Origin: Bacillus swezeyi
GTDB lineage: Bacteria; Bacillota; Bacilli; Bacillales; Bacillaceae
Direction of reading: 5' to 3'
DNA: 64,000 bases
Assembly: GCF_001969815.1 (NCBI RefSeq)
Contig: NZ_MRBK01000013.1
Span: 124,001 to 188,000, forward strand
Both the position numbers and the translations under genes were made by a program. The notes below the pieces were generated by a model. The model did not search any database. It was not told the DNA's origin and worked only from the letters and a program-made list of their open reading frames with translations. Positions 53,200 to 62,079 of the stretch are shown one piece after another; positions within the stretch are counted from its first letter, which is position 1; each line of letters begins with the position of its first letter.

Positions 53200-53254
53200 T
53201 TCATTTACTCCCGGTTTTAAATGAAGAGGGATGGAAGATATTTCCCTCGAGCTC

Positions 53255-53283
53255 TTGAGTGTTTTCTGTTCATTTAATATAAT
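53255..53283 (+). promoter_or_regulatory. Sigma-A promoter of lcfB
   Basis: TTGAGT (53255-53260), 17 bases, TATAAT (53278-53283). The FadR-type operator lies about 20 bases after the predicted transcript start. Confidence 0.7.
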
Positions 53284-53309
53284 GGGGATAGATTTTGATT
53301 ATCACAAAA

Positions 53310-53327
53310 TGAATGGTTATTCATTCA
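53310..53327 (+). promoter_or_regulatory. FadR-type operator of lcfB
   Basis: TGAATGGTTATTCATTCA is an inverted repeat that differs at two central positions from the Bacillus FadR (YsiA) consensus TGAATGAMTANTCATTCA. FadR represses fatty-acid degradation genes until long-chain acyl-CoA is present, which fits a long-chain acyl-CoA synthetase gene. Confidence 0.8.
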
Positions 53328-53345
53328 TTTTTAAGGGGTGGGAGA

Positions 53346-54887
53346 ATGAATTTAGTTTCAAAATTAGGTGAAACAGCTAAATCAAAGCCTGACCGAACCG
53401 CTTATATTTTTGGGGAACAGACAGAATCTTACGGGGGATTGCAGCAAAAAATTGATCGTTTTGCCGGGGGATTGCATGAATTAGGGGTTGAAAAAGGGGA
53501 TCATGTCGCATTGCTTCTCGGCAATACACCGCATTTTCTGATTTCTTTTTATGGAGCATTGAAAGCCGGGGCTGTAGTTATTCCAATTAATCCGACTTAT
53601 ACACCGACAGAGATCGGCTATATGCTGACCAATGGAGATGCAAAAGTCATTGTGGCAGCCGGCCAGCTCCTTCCTTTGTATGAAAAAATGCATGAATCTC
53701 TTCCAAAAGTCGAGCATGTTGTGCTTTGTGAGACAGGAGAACCGCTTAAAGAATCAGAAAACATAGAGATCAACATGAAATTGAAATCGTTTTCAAAGAT
53801 GATGAGATCTTCTGTTCAGTCTTTTCCTGAGCTCAAAGAAGAAGATACGGCCGCGATTCTCTACACATCGGGAACGACTGGAAAACCGAAGGGAGCGATG
53901 CTGACACATCAAAATCTTTTTTCAAATGCAAATGATACGGCGCAGTATTTAACGATGAATGAAGCCGATCTTGTCGTTGCCGCTCTGCCGATGTTCCACG
54001 TGTTCTGCTTGACGGTCTGCATGAACGCTCCGCTGATGAACGGCGCCGCCATCCTTATCGTGCCGAAGTTCAGTCCGGCCGCCGTTTTTAAGCTCGTTAA
54101 AAAGTACAAAGCGACAATCTTCTCCGGTGTTCCAACGATGTATAACTATTTGTACCAGTATGATGAGGCTGATGCAACCGGGTTTGATTCCATCCGGATT
54201 TGCATCTCAGGAGGTGCCGCAATGCCTGTCGCCTTATTGAAGAGCTTTGAAGACAAGTTCGATGTTCTCGTATTAGAAGGCTACGGATTGTCTGAAGCAT
54301 CCCCTGTGTCATGTTTTAATCCGTTCAGCACAGGCCGCAAGCCGGGATCGATCGGCACCAACATTCTCAATGTGAAAAACAAAGTCGTAGATGAACTTGG
54401 GGAAGAGCTTCCTCCAGGCCAAGTCGGCGAATTGATTGTCAAGGGTCCGAATGTGATGAAGGGCTACTATAAGATGCCTGAAGAAACGGCCCATACATTG
54501 AAAGACGGATGGCTCTATACGGGCGACCTGGCAAGACGGGATGAAGACGGTTATTTCTATATTGTCGACAGAAAAAAAGATATGATCATTGTCGGTGGCT
54601 ACAATGTGTACCCGAGAGAAATCGAGGAGGTTCTTTATCGGCATCCGGAAGTGGCCGAGGCGGTGGTTATCGGGGTTCCCGATCCCACTAAAGGAGAAGC
54701 GGTTCAGTGCTATGTCGTTCCGAAGACAAAGACGCTTACAGAAGATGACGTTTCTTCCCACTGCAAAAAGCACCTTGCCAAATACAAGCGGCCTTCAGCA
54801 ATTGTTTTTTTGGAGGAAATTCCGAAAAATTCGACCGGGAAAATTTTAAGGCGCGCTTTAAAGGACATGCTTTCGAAGCAATCTTAA
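53346..54887 (+). CDS. lcfB: Long-chain fatty-acid-CoA ligase LcfB (YhfL)
   Basis: A 513-residue AMP-forming acyl-CoA synthetase. The P-loop [16 protein letters not shown] (about residues 168-183), the [10 protein letters not shown] motif (near 309) and the C-terminal [10 protein letters not shown] and NSTGKILRR segments with the catalytic Lys are visible. It activates long-chain fatty acids for beta-oxidation. ATG 53346 follows AAGGGGTGGGAG. A FadR-type site lies just upstream. Length equals B. subtilis LcfB. Confidence 0.94.
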   Translation: MNLVSKLGETAKSKPDRTAYIFGEQTESYGGLQQKIDRFAGGLHELGVEKGDHVALLLGNTPHFLISFYGALKAGAVVIPINPTYTPTEIGYMLTNGDAKVIVAAGQLLPLYEKMHESLPKVEHVVLCETGEPLKESENIEINMKLKSFSKMMRSSVQSFPELKEEDTAAILYTSGTTGKPKGAMLTHQNLFSNANDTAQYLTMNEADLVVAALPMFHVFCLTVCMNAPLMNGAAILIVPKFSPAAVFKLVKKYKATIFSGVPTMYNYLYQYDEADATGFDSIRICISGGAAMPVALLKSFEDKFDVLVLEGYGLSEASPVSCFNPFSTGRKPGSIGTNILNVKNKVVDELGEELPPGQVGELIVKGPNVMKGYYKMPEETAHTLKDGWLYTGDLARRDEDGYFYIVDRKKDMIIVGGYNVYPREIEEVLYRHPEVAEAVVIGVPDPTKGEAVQCYVVPKTKTLTEDDVSSHCKKHLAKYKRPSAIVFLEEIPKNSTGKILRRALKDMLSKQS

Positions 54888-54894
54888 ACAAAGA

Positions 54895-54921
54895 AAAGGG
54901 ACGGGGTTACGTCCCTTTTTG
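54895..54921. terminator. Bidirectional terminator between lcfB and yhfM
   Basis: AAAAGGGACG pairs with CGTCCCTTTT, with A- and T-runs on either side. The yhfM stop codon lies in the loop. Confidence 0.88.
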
Positions 54922-55302
54922 CATTTTTTTAATGAGATCGGCTTTGTCCCGTTGATTGAGATGGAAATAAGTATCATCATCGTTTTGTAAGATCACGGCT
55001 TGATCTTTCTCAAGCCAGACGGTGAAAGGGACATGGTGTGTATCGCTCATTTTGATATCTCCGTGATAGTCTGGCTGAGATCGTTCATGAGCTTTATTTT
55101 TCTTCATTCTTTTTCCTTTGTTGAACGTATCCAAAATGCCGTCTATGCTCTGCCTCTCTTTGATCCTGATCGCCTTCCCGCTTTTCTCTGCCGGCATAAA
55201 TATGATTTCTTCGGCATTTCTTGAATCAAAAGGCTTTGCCATCAGGTTGAATATATAAAAAACGCTGAGTGATAAAATACCGAAAAAAAGCACGATGCCC
55301 AT
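54907..55302 (-). CDS. yhfM: Membrane-anchored protein YhfM
   Basis: A 131-residue protein with one N-terminal hydrophobic helix (about residues 2-20) and a basic then mixed extracytoplasmic domain of about 110 residues. There is no lipobox cysteine. It matches B. subtilis YhfM in size and position next to lcfB. The function is unknown. It converges on lcfB and shares its terminator. Confidence 0.8.
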   Translation of the reverse strand: MGIVLFFGILSLSVFYIFNLMAKPFDSRNAEEIIFMPAEKSGKAIRIKERQSIDGILDTFNKGKRMKKNKAHERSQPDYHGDIKMSDTHHVPFTVWLEKDQAVILQNDDDTYFHLNQRDKADLIKKMQKGT

Positions 55303-55375
55303 TATTTTTTTTCAGAATGATCACCTCTAGGCAAGTTTCTCCGTTTAGAGGTCTTTTCATCCTGAAAAAATATGC

Positions 55376-55414
55376 TATAATGTTCAATAAATTATACAAA
55401 TGTTCAATTTATTG
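55376..55414 (+). promoter_or_regulatory. Promoter and repeat operator of the XRE-cupin/azlCD operon
   Basis: An extended -10 box TGCTATAAT ends at 55381. A 15-base sequence at 55379-55393 recurs at 55399-55413 with two changes, exactly 20 bp apart. In addition CAATAAATT (55385-55393) and AATTTATTG (55406-55414) are perfect inverted copies. Both arrangements place a repressor over the transcript start; the gene downstream encodes the obvious candidate. Confidence 0.6.
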
Positions 55415-55429
55415 CGAGGGGGCTAAAGG

Positions 55430-55981
55430 ATGAATTCCATTGAAAAGCAAGTGGCCGAAAATATCAAAAGGCTTCGAAAAGTCCGCAATTACAGTCTTGA
55501 TCAACTATCATCGATAACCGGCGTCAGCAAAGGAATGCTCGCGCAAATCGAAAAAGGCGCTTCAAGCCCGACGATTACCACGCTGTGGAAAATCGCCAAC
55601 GGCCTGCAGGTATCGTTTACTTCATTGGCTGAAAAGCCCGCCGGGGAACCGACAATCGTCCGAAGGCTCGAGAAAACGCCTGTTATGGCGGGGGAAGATA
55701 AATATGCGGCTTTCCCGCATTTCCCATACGATCAGAAAAAAAAGTTTGAAATTTTTTATATTGAACTGCTGCCGGGCTGTATGCATGAGTCTGAACCCCA
55801 TCACGGCGGAATTGAAGAATACGTGCTCGTCAGCAAAGGAACGATGAAGGTGGCTGCGGGAGACTACAGCTGTGAATTACATGAGGGTGATGCCATGCAT
55901 TTCACCGCAAATACTGTTCACGCGTATGAAAACGATACGGAACAAGCCGCATCTTGCTATACATTAATTTATTATCCGTAA
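55430..55981 (+). CDS. XRE-cupin transcriptional regulator
   Basis: A 183-residue regulator with an N-terminal Cro/CI helix-turn-helix (about residues 8-62, SLDQLSSITGVSKGMLAQIEKG) and a C-terminal cupin domain (about 105-182; HESEPHHGGIEEYVLVSKG and the HEGDAMHF barrel strand). Cupin regulators sense small ligands such as amino acids. It stands 11 bases before azlC and 5' of azlD, so it likely controls export of branched-chain or related amino acids. In B. subtilis azlCD is controlled instead by the Lrp-like AzlB at another locus. Confidence 0.85.
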   Translation: MNSIEKQVAENIKRLRKVRNYSLDQLSSITGVSKGMLAQIEKGASSPTITTLWKIANGLQVSFTSLAEKPAGEPTIVRRLEKTPVMAGEDKYAAFPHFPYDQKKKFEIFYIELLPGCMHESEPHHGGIEEYVLVSKGTMKVAAGDYSCELHEGDAMHFTANTVHAYENDTEQAASCYTLIYYP

Positions 55982-55992
55982 GAGGTGTCAAA

Positions 55993-56709
55993 ATGGAAAA
56001 CCAGCGTTCACTTACATTTATTGATGGACTTCGTTCAGGGACTTCGCTTGCAGTCGGCTACATTCCGGTTGCTCTGACGTTCGGGCTTTTGGCAAAAACA
56101 ACGGGCTTGTCGCTTTTTGAAACGTTTTTAATGAGTGCGCTTGTTTTTGGCGGGGCGTCACAGTACATGTCTTTGAGCATGCTCGCCGTTCAAACGGGAA
56201 TCATTGAAATTATCATGACGACTTTTATCGTCAATATCAGGCATTTTTTATTTTCTGCCTCTTTGAATCAGTTGGTTGAAAAGGATTCATCCTGGAAAAA
56301 AGCGATTTATGCTTTTTTTGCGGTGACGGACGAGTCATTTACAGTCGCTGCTTTAAGAAAAGAAAAATTGACAACGCGATATATGATGGGCCTTGGTTCG
56401 ATCGGATATGTGAGCTGGGTTTTTTGGAGTGCTGCCGGTCATGCTGCAGGAGCCGCGATGCCCGCCGTCTTGCAGGAAAGCATGAGCATTGCCCTTTACG
56501 CAATGTTTATCGGACTTCTTGTCCCGACTATGAAAAAACAGATGAAAGTTCTTTTTTTGGCGGGGGCGGCAGCTTTATTCAATACTATTTTCCAGTTGAA
56601 CGGCATGCTGTCAGCTGGCTGGTCGATCGTTTGCGCTACGCTTTTTTCAGCTGTCCTGATTGAATGGCTTTATCATTTTAGAACAGAGGGGAAAAGAAAA
56701 TATGTTTAG
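55993..56709 (+). CDS. azlC: Branched-chain amino acid exporter subunit AzlC
   Basis: A 238-residue AzlC-family membrane protein, the large subunit of the AzlCD exporter. Five or six transmembrane helices are visible, with the family stretch FGGASQYMSLSML (near residue 54) and TDESFTVAAL (near 118). ATG 55993 follows AGAGGTG. It overlaps azlD by 8 bases. Its substrate is likely a branched-chain amino acid or analogue. Confidence 0.9.
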   Translation: MENQRSLTFIDGLRSGTSLAVGYIPVALTFGLLAKTTGLSLFETFLMSALVFGGASQYMSLSMLAVQTGIIEIIMTTFIVNIRHFLFSASLNQLVEKDSSWKKAIYAFFAVTDESFTVAALRKEKLTTRYMMGLGSIGYVSWVFWSAAGHAAGAAMPAVLQESMSIALYAMFIGLLVPTMKKQMKVLFLAGAAALFNTIFQLNGMLSAGWSIVCATLFSAVLIEWLYHFRTEGKRKYV

Positions 56710-57013
56710 TCCCATTATCTGGATGATTCTCGGAATGGCTGCTGTTACATATGTGCCGCGGATGATCCCTTTAGTCGCTTTTGAAAGCCTCAAACTTCCC
56801 GGCTTTTTAGAGCGTGTTTTAAAAAACGTGCCTTACGCTGTTCTGGGAGCTTTGATTTTTCCGGGGGTTTTTTTCATTCAAAGCGGCATGCTCTACGGAC
56901 TTGCCGGCGCTCTTATTGCGTTTTTATTTTCCTATTTAGGGGCGAGCGTCATCATTGTTGTAACAGGAACGATCTTGACGCTTGCGGGAGCGGGTCTCTT
57001 GTTCTCATTGTAA
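56702..57013 (+). CDS. azlD: Branched-chain amino acid exporter subunit AzlD
   Basis: A 103-residue AzlD-family protein with four hydrophobic segments (about residues 4-22, 40-60, 62-80 and 84-102) and the conserved TYVPRMIPL near residue 15. AzlD is the small partner of AzlC. It starts inside the end of azlC, after GAGGGGAAAAG. Confidence 0.9.
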   Translation: MFSPIIWMILGMAAVTYVPRMIPLVAFESLKLPGFLERVLKNVPYAVLGALIFPGVFFIQSGMLYGLAGALIAFLFSYLGASVIIVVTGTILTLAGAGLLFSL

Positions 57014-57085
57014 GGCTTGGTTCTAACTTTGCGATAAAAAGCTTACAATAGAAGAAACGGCTTTTGTGAGAGGAAGTGATTCGTC

Positions 57086-58342
57086 ATGCGGAAGTGGATT
57101 GTAGGCGCCGGTCTGCTTTATGTTCTGTATGGTCTTTTTTTCTATTGGTATCTCTTTCTGACCGGCGATTCCTCCGTTCCTGAGGGGCTGAAAGGGACAA
57201 GCGCAGACCCGGCGACATTTATGAATCAACGGGAACTCATGCTGACTGAAGAATATTCGAAAATCAAAGATTTTCTGTTTTTTGTCCGGATTCCGTTTGA
57301 ATGGTTTTTGTTTTTTATTCTTTTGATTGCAGGTTTATCCAAGAAGATGAAGCATTGGGCGGAGCAGACTTCAAAGCGAAGGTTCATTCAGATTGCGGTT
57401 TATGTTTTCAGCTTATTTTTGATTGTGACGGCTGCTTCATTGCCGCTTGACTGGATCAGCTACCAATTCTCGTTAGAGTACGGGATTTCAACCCAGACGA
57501 CTGCGAGCTGGATCAAAGATCAGGTGATTGACTTTTGGATCAGTTTTCCACTAACGGCAGGGGTAGTCATGGTGTTTTACTGGCTGATCAAAAGGCATGA
57601 AAAACGGTGGTGGTTCTATGCATGGTGCTTGACCGTTCCGTTTACGCTCTTTTTGTTTTTTCTCCAGCCAGTTGTCATCGACCCTTTGTATAATGATTTT
57701 TACCCGCTGAAAAATAAAGATTTGGAGCAGCACATTCTGAAGCTGGCCGATCAGGCGGATATACCGGCAAATCATGTCTATGAAGTGAACATGTCTGAAA
57801 AAACGAACGCATTAAATGCTTATGTGACAGGGATCGGTGCCAATAAGAGGATCGTTTTGTGGGATACGACGCTGAACAAGCTTGATGGGTCTGAAATTTT
57901 GTTTATTATGGCGCATGAAATGGGCCACTATGTGATGAAGCATGTCTACATAGGGCTCGGCGGGTATTTGCTTTTGTCTCTCGCCGGTTTGTATGTGATC
58001 GGCACAATATATAAATGGATGATCAGCCGCTATGGAAGTAGGCTTCATATTGCAGGCAAATCTGATCTGGCCGCACTTCCGCTTTTACTGGTCGTCCTCG
58101 GTGTGATTTCCTTTGCTGTTTCTCCTTTTACAAACGCAGTATCAAGACATCAGGAAAAAGCGGCTGACCAGTATGCCATCGAATTGACGGAAAACAAAGA
58201 GGCTGCTGTTTCTACCTTTCAGGAGCTGTCGAAAGCGGGGCTGAGCGAGGCGAATCCGCCATTCCTCGTCAAAATTTTTAAATACGGACACCCGACGATT
58301 ATGGAACGCATTCAAAATGTTGAAAAAGCATCAAATGAATAA
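57086..58342 (+). CDS. yhfN: M48-family membrane metalloprotease YhfN
   Basis: A 418-residue integral membrane zinc peptidase of the CAAX-protease/HtpX (M48) family. The catalytic HEMGH motif is in IMAHEMGHYVMKH (near residue 275), and the third metal ligand is in RHQEKAADQYAIEL (near 354). Five or six hydrophobic helices lie at about residues 7-25, 68-90, 105-125, 150-170, 180-200 and 292-345. The substrate in Bacillus is unknown. It follows azlD by 72 bases and converges on aprE. Confidence 0.9.
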   Translation: MRKWIVGAGLLYVLYGLFFYWYLFLTGDSSVPEGLKGTSADPATFMNQRELMLTEEYSKIKDFLFFVRIPFEWFLFFILLIAGLSKKMKHWAEQTSKRRFIQIAVYVFSLFLIVTAASLPLDWISYQFSLEYGISTQTTASWIKDQVIDFWISFPLTAGVVMVFYWLIKRHEKRWWFYAWCLTVPFTLFLFFLQPVVIDPLYNDFYPLKNKDLEQHILKLADQADIPANHVYEVNMSEKTNALNAYVTGIGANKRIVLWDTTLNKLDGSEILFIMAHEMGHYVMKHVYIGLGGYLLLSLAGLYVIGTIYKWMISRYGSRLHIAGKSDLAALPLLLVVLGVISFAVSPFTNAVSRHQEKAADQYAIELTENKEAAVSTFQELSKAGLSEANPPFLVKIFKYGHPTIMERIQNVEKASNE

Positions 58343-58378
58343 AGAAAAAGCCAATGTCATTAGACACTAGCTTTTTCT
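58342..58378. terminator. Bidirectional terminator between yhfN and aprE
   Basis: AGAAAAAGC and GCTTTTTCT form the stem with an inner GTC/GAC pair; suitable for both strands. Confidence 0.8.
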
Positions 58379-58400
58379 ATACAGTTTTTGTTAAAATATG

Positions 58401-59540
58401 TTACTGAGCGGCAGCTTCGGTATTGATCAGCCCATTGCCATAGTAGAAGGAGCTTCCCAAATAAGTCGCCGTGCTGGAGAGGCGGTTGCGAACTTGTGAA
58501 GCTGAAAGCGTTGGGTATTTTGACAAGACCAAAGCTGCTGCTCCTGCAACATGAGGAGAAGCCATTGAAGTTCCGTTCAGTGTTGCATAAGTGTTGGCAG
58601 GGTACGTGCTGTACACTGCTGAACCCGGAGCCATGACCTCAAGCTCTGCTCCCACACTTGAGAATGAAGCTCTGTTGCTGTTAGAATCTACCGCACCGAC
58701 AGCAATGACAGAGTCGTATTTGGCCGGATAGCCGATTGTATTAGCGCTCCCTGATGATCCGCTGTTCCCCGCTGCTGCCACAACGACAACCCCGCTTGAA
58801 TATGCTCTATCCACCGCCTGTTTCAGTGCAGTCGAGCCGGATGATCCGCCGAGGCTCATGTTGATGACATCCATTCCATTTGCCGTAGCCCACTCGATTC
58901 CGCTAACGATGGCGCTGTATGTTCCGCTGCCGCTCGAATTTAGCACTTTGATGGCGTAGAGGGAAACATTTGGCGCAACACCTAAAACACCAGTTGTATT
59001 ATCAAGCGCAGCTACCGTACCTGCCACATGTGTACCGTGTCCGTTCCCGTCGTTATAAGGGTTGGAATCACCGGATACAAAGCTTGCTCCGCCGACGACA
59101 TTTAAGTCTGAATGAGAGGATTGGATCCCGGTATCGATGACACCGACTTTTACATTAGCTCCTTTATAGCCTTGGGCTTGTACTTTGTCAGCTTTGATGA
59201 GCGAGATGCCGTAAGGGACAGTTTGTGCCAGTGCATGTGCGACGTGATCCTCTTCTACATACGCGACGCTCGGATCATTTTTTACTTCTTTCAGCGCTTC
59301 TTTATCGAGCTTCACTTTTGCTGCGTTGATGATTTTAAACTGCTTTTCGACCTTTCCGCCGCTCTCTTTGATGACGTCCTTTTTGACGGAAGCTGTTTTC
59401 ATTGAGGATTTAAATCCGACAATATAATCCTTTTCTACATTTTTCGCAGACTGGGCAGCAGAAGCCGAATCGCTGAAAGCCATTGTGAAAACAAGCAGAA
59501 GGGCCGTCAGCACACTAAGCCATAAACTCTTTTTTCTCAT
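58401..59540 (-). CDS. aprE: Extracellular serine protease, subtilisin Carlsberg type
   Basis: A 379-residue preproprotease: signal peptide (about 1-29, ending SASA), propeptide (30-104; acts as folding chaperone and inhibitor) and mature enzyme (105-379, starting AQTVPYG). The triad is Asp136 (IDTG), His168 (GHGTHVAG) and Ser325 (GTSMASPH), that is D32/H64/S221 in mature numbering. The sequence is Carlsberg-like ([18 protein letters not shown]). However, the mature part has 275 residues, as in BPN', and not the 274 of Carlsberg: the loop before the active-site His reads [12 protein letters not shown], one residue longer. Regulators (hpr) and the foldase (prsA) lie in the same window. Confidence 0.96.
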   Translation of the reverse strand: MRKKSLWLSVLTALLLVFTMAFSDSASAAQSAKNVEKDYIVGFKSSMKTASVKKDVIKESGGKVEKQFKIINAAKVKLDKEALKEVKNDPSVAYVEEDHVAHALAQTVPYGISLIKADKVQAQGYKGANVKVGVIDTGIQSSHSDLNVVGGASFVSGDSNPYNDGNGHGTHVAGTVAALDNTTGVLGVAPNVSLYAIKVLNSSGSGTYSAIVSGIEWATANGMDVINMSLGGSSGSTALKQAVDRAYSSGVVVVAAAGNSGSSGSANTIGYPAKYDSVIAVGAVDSNSNRASFSSVGAELEVMAPGSAVYSTYPANTYATLNGTSMASPHVAGAAALVLSKYPTLSASQVRNRLSSTATYLGSSFYYGNGLINTEAAAQ

Positions 59541-59622
59541 CGTTACTCACTCTCCTCTTATTTTATTCAGAATAATTAAAATAGAAGGATAATATACTCT
59601 ATTCAAAGTATTCTGTTAATTC

Positions 59623-59651
59623 ATTATAGAGAAAAAATGAATTATTTGGAA
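59623..59651 (-). promoter_or_regulatory. Promoter of aprE
   Basis: On the minus strand TTCCAA (59651-59646), 17 bases, TATAAT (59628-59623). The poor -35 suits a gene that needs activation. The predicted 5' untranslated region is about 75 bases. Confidence 0.5.
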
Positions 59652-59922
59652 GACCTATTTTTTTGAAGAAGCCCTTGCGATTTTCTAGTTATAAATAACG
59701 ATTTTAGAAAAATAAACAACACCAAAAGTAGGTGTTTTCGCTGTTTTGTTCGTATGAAAGATGTCCCGTTGCTCAAAGGGGACAAGAGTTTATTTCATTC
59801 CTTTATTTTATGAAAATACTATTTATTCATTTTATAAAATAATATTTTTAAAATGTGTACATGGCAGAGGCTGCCGAAAAGTGCAGTGTTAAAGGAGATG
59901 AAAATCTCTATTTTTATAAAAA
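59652..59922. other. AT-rich regulatory region between aprE and yhfQ
   Basis: No gene is visible. It contains an AACACC/GGTGTT hairpin (59718-59723, 59731-59736), followed on the minus strand by TGTTTATTTTT, and long A/T tracts of the kind bound by AbrB and DegU upstream of aprE. I cannot place individual sites with confidence. Confidence 0.4.
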
Positions 59923-59966
59923 TGATAATGATTATCATTGTCATGATCCCGCTCTGTTGCTATAAT
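59923..59966 (+). promoter_or_regulatory. Fur box and promoter of the yhfQ operon
   Basis: TGATAATGATTATCA (59923-59937) is a perfect 7-1-7 Fur box. It abuts the -35 box TTGTCA (59938-59943), which is 17 bases from TATAAT (59961-59966, TG-extended). Iron-loaded Fur bound here would block RNA polymerase. Confidence 0.92.
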
Positions 59967-59998
59967 GTTATCGTCTATTAAGAAAAAAGGAGATACAT

Positions 59999-60976
59999 AT
60001 GAAGCTCAGATACTTTACTACGATTCTATCTTTGATCCTGCTTATGTTTGTTTTGTCGGCGTGCTCCGGACAAAAAGAGAGTGCCGAAAATCAGGATACT
60101 GTGACGGTAAAACATGACCTTGGCGAAACGAAAGTGCCAAAAAACCCGAAAAAGGTTGTCGTTCTTGAACTTGGTTTTATTGACGCGCTGGTGGACACAG
60201 GCATTAAACCTGTCGGTGTCGCGGATGATGGGAAGCCTAAGTTTATTAATGAAAAAGTGAGAGAAGAAATAAAAGGCTATACTTCGGTCGGCACCCGCGC
60301 CCAGCCAAGCCTTGAAAAGATCGCCGCTTTAAAACCCGATTTAATTATCGCCGATTCAAGCAGACACAGCGGTGTGTATGATAAACTGTCAAAAATCGCG
60401 CCGACGATTGCTTTGCAAAATTTAAATGCCGATTATCAGGATACGCTTGACGCTTCCGCAACGATTGCAAAAGCGGTCGGCAAAGAAAGCGAAATGGAGA
60501 AAAAACTGGCTGAGCATAACGAAAAACTGAAATCTCTGCAAGACAAGTTTTCTGATCAAAAGCAAAGCATTCTCCTAATCGGAAATACAAATGAAGAGAT
60601 CACCGTCCGTGACGAGAACTTTTTCACGTCTCAGCTGTTAACGAAAATCGGCTACACATACGGTGTGGGGGACAGCCAAAAAAGTGAAGCTGCAAACGGT
60701 GAGTCCGTCAATATTAAAATGACGATCGAACAGCTCCTTGAAAAAGATCCGGATGTCATTATATTGATGACAGGAGAAAAAGATAAATTGGATAAATATG
60801 GTAAAAGGGAGATTGAAAAAGATCCGCTTTGGCAGAAGCTCAACGCTGTGAAGAATCATAAAGTATATGAGGTTGATCGATTTGCGTGGTCGCTCCGCCG
60901 CAGCGTGAACGGGGCAAATGCCGTAATTGACGAAATCGATCAAGATATTCTGCCGGCTGCCGAAAAGAAATCATAA
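59999..60976 (+). CDS. yhfQ: Iron-siderophore-binding lipoprotein YhfQ
   Basis: A 325-residue periplasmic-binding-type lipoprotein with a signal sequence ending in LSAC (Cys near residue 22) and a two-lobed FecB/BtuF-like domain (about 50-320). It would capture an iron chelate at the outer membrane face; iron-citrate is the guess from B. subtilis annotation. The Fur box upstream supports iron control. Two FecCD permease genes follow after a hairpin, an arrangement I do not recall for B. subtilis yhfQ. Confidence 0.9.
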   Translation: MKLRYFTTILSLILLMFVLSACSGQKESAENQDTVTVKHDLGETKVPKNPKKVVVLELGFIDALVDTGIKPVGVADDGKPKFINEKVREEIKGYTSVGTRAQPSLEKIAALKPDLIIADSSRHSGVYDKLSKIAPTIALQNLNADYQDTLDASATIAKAVGKESEMEKKLAEHNEKLKSLQDKFSDQKQSILLIGNTNEEITVRDENFFTSQLLTKIGYTYGVGDSQKSEAANGESVNIKMTIEQLLEKDPDVIILMTGEKDKLDKYGKREIEKDPLWQKLNAVKNHKVYEVDRFAWSLRRSVNGANAVIDEIDQDILPAAEKKS

Positions 60977-61023
60977 AAAGACAGATGTTCCATCACTGCC
61001 GGTGTTTTCTTCAGGCAGACCAA

Positions 61024-61058
61024 CGCATGCTTTTTTCGGAAAGCATGCGCTTGTTTTT
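61024..61058 (+). terminator. Hairpin between yhfQ and the permease genes
   Basis: CGCATGCTTT pairs exactly with AAAGCATGCG around TTTCGG, followed by CTTGTTTTTT. As a partial terminator or 3' stabiliser it would keep binding-protein mRNA above permease mRNA. Confidence 0.75.
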
Positions 61059-61080
61059 TCTCAGGAGGTGATCCGCTTTT

Positions 61081-62079
61081 ATGAAAAAAAAGCTCTTGAT
61101 CAGGGGCGTTTTTTTGGTTCTTTTCATTGTGAGTTTGATGCTGTCGATATCTATCGGTTCATCCAATATCGCGTTTTCTGATATATGGGCGGCCGTTTTT
61201 TCATATGATGGGTCAAAATTGCATTCTATCATTCAGTCTATTAGAATACCGCGCGCTTTGGAAGCCGCTTTGATCGGGGCCAATCTCGGAGCGGCGGGGG
61301 CGCTTATGCAGGCGGTGACGAGAAACCCGCTTGCATCCCCGAGTGTTTTTGGCATTAATGCAGGCGCTTCGGCGGCTGTCGTGTTCCTGTTGGTGATGTT
61401 TCCGGCTGCTGTCAGTCTCCAGCTGACGATGGGCGCCGCTTTTGCCGGAGGATCGGCCGCCGCCCTGATTGTTTATATGATCGCATCGGTTTTAAGCGAG
61501 CATCATCGCGATATCAGTTTTGCATTAATCGGTGTCGTTATCCAAGCGATCCTTGCGTCAGTGACACAAATGCTGCTGATTTTTAATGAAGAGTCGACGG
61601 AGACGATCCTGTTTTGGCTTTCCGGCTCTTTAGCCGGGAGTTCATGGGACAAGCTGGATTTTTTGATTCCGGTCAGCGCCGCCGGTTTAGTGACTGCTTT
61701 TGCTTTAGGAAAAGCGGCTTCCGTCCTCAGCCTTGGTGATGATATTTCTCAAAGCTTGGGACAAAAAGTCTGGATCAGCCGGATATTCATAGCCATCACT
61801 GTCGTCGCGCTTGCGGGGGCATCTGTGGCGGCCGCCGGTCCGATTGGTTTTATCGGTTTGATGGTTCCTCATATGATTCGTTATATCATGGGGGCGGACT
61901 ACCGAACGGTGATTCCGTATTCGGCGATGCTAGGCGCGGTTCTGCTCCTTCTGGCCGATATCGCATCACGATTTGTTTATTTTCCTTATCAAACACCGGT
62001 CGGCGTTGTCACAGCAGTGCTCGGAACACCCTTTTTTATTTACTTGGCGAGAAGACGAAAAGAGGGGGCCGCGTCTTGA
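61081..62079 (+). CDS. FecCD-type iron-siderophore permease, first subunit
   Basis: A 332-residue FecCD-family permease with about nine or ten hydrophobic helices, the conserved RIPRALEAALIGANLGAAGALMQ stretch (about residues 49-70, shared by the BtuC/FhuB group) and GPIGFIGLMVPHMIRY (about 258-273), the loop that contacts the ATPase. AGGAGGTGATCC precedes the ATG. The stop overlaps the next gene by 4 bases. It should pair with the second permease and YhfQ; no ATPase gene is present here. Confidence 0.88.
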   Translation: MKKKLLIRGVFLVLFIVSLMLSISIGSSNIAFSDIWAAVFSYDGSKLHSIIQSIRIPRALEAALIGANLGAAGALMQAVTRNPLASPSVFGINAGASAAVVFLLVMFPAAVSLQLTMGAAFAGGSAAALIVYMIASVLSEHHRDISFALIGVVIQAILASVTQMLLIFNEESTETILFWLSGSLAGSSWDKLDFLIPVSAAGLVTAFALGKAASVLSLGDDISQSLGQKVWISRIFIAITVVALAGASVAAAGPIGFIGLMVPHMIRYIMGADYRTVIPYSAMLGAVLLLLADIASRFVYFPYQTPVGVVTAVLGTPFFIYLARRRKEGAAS

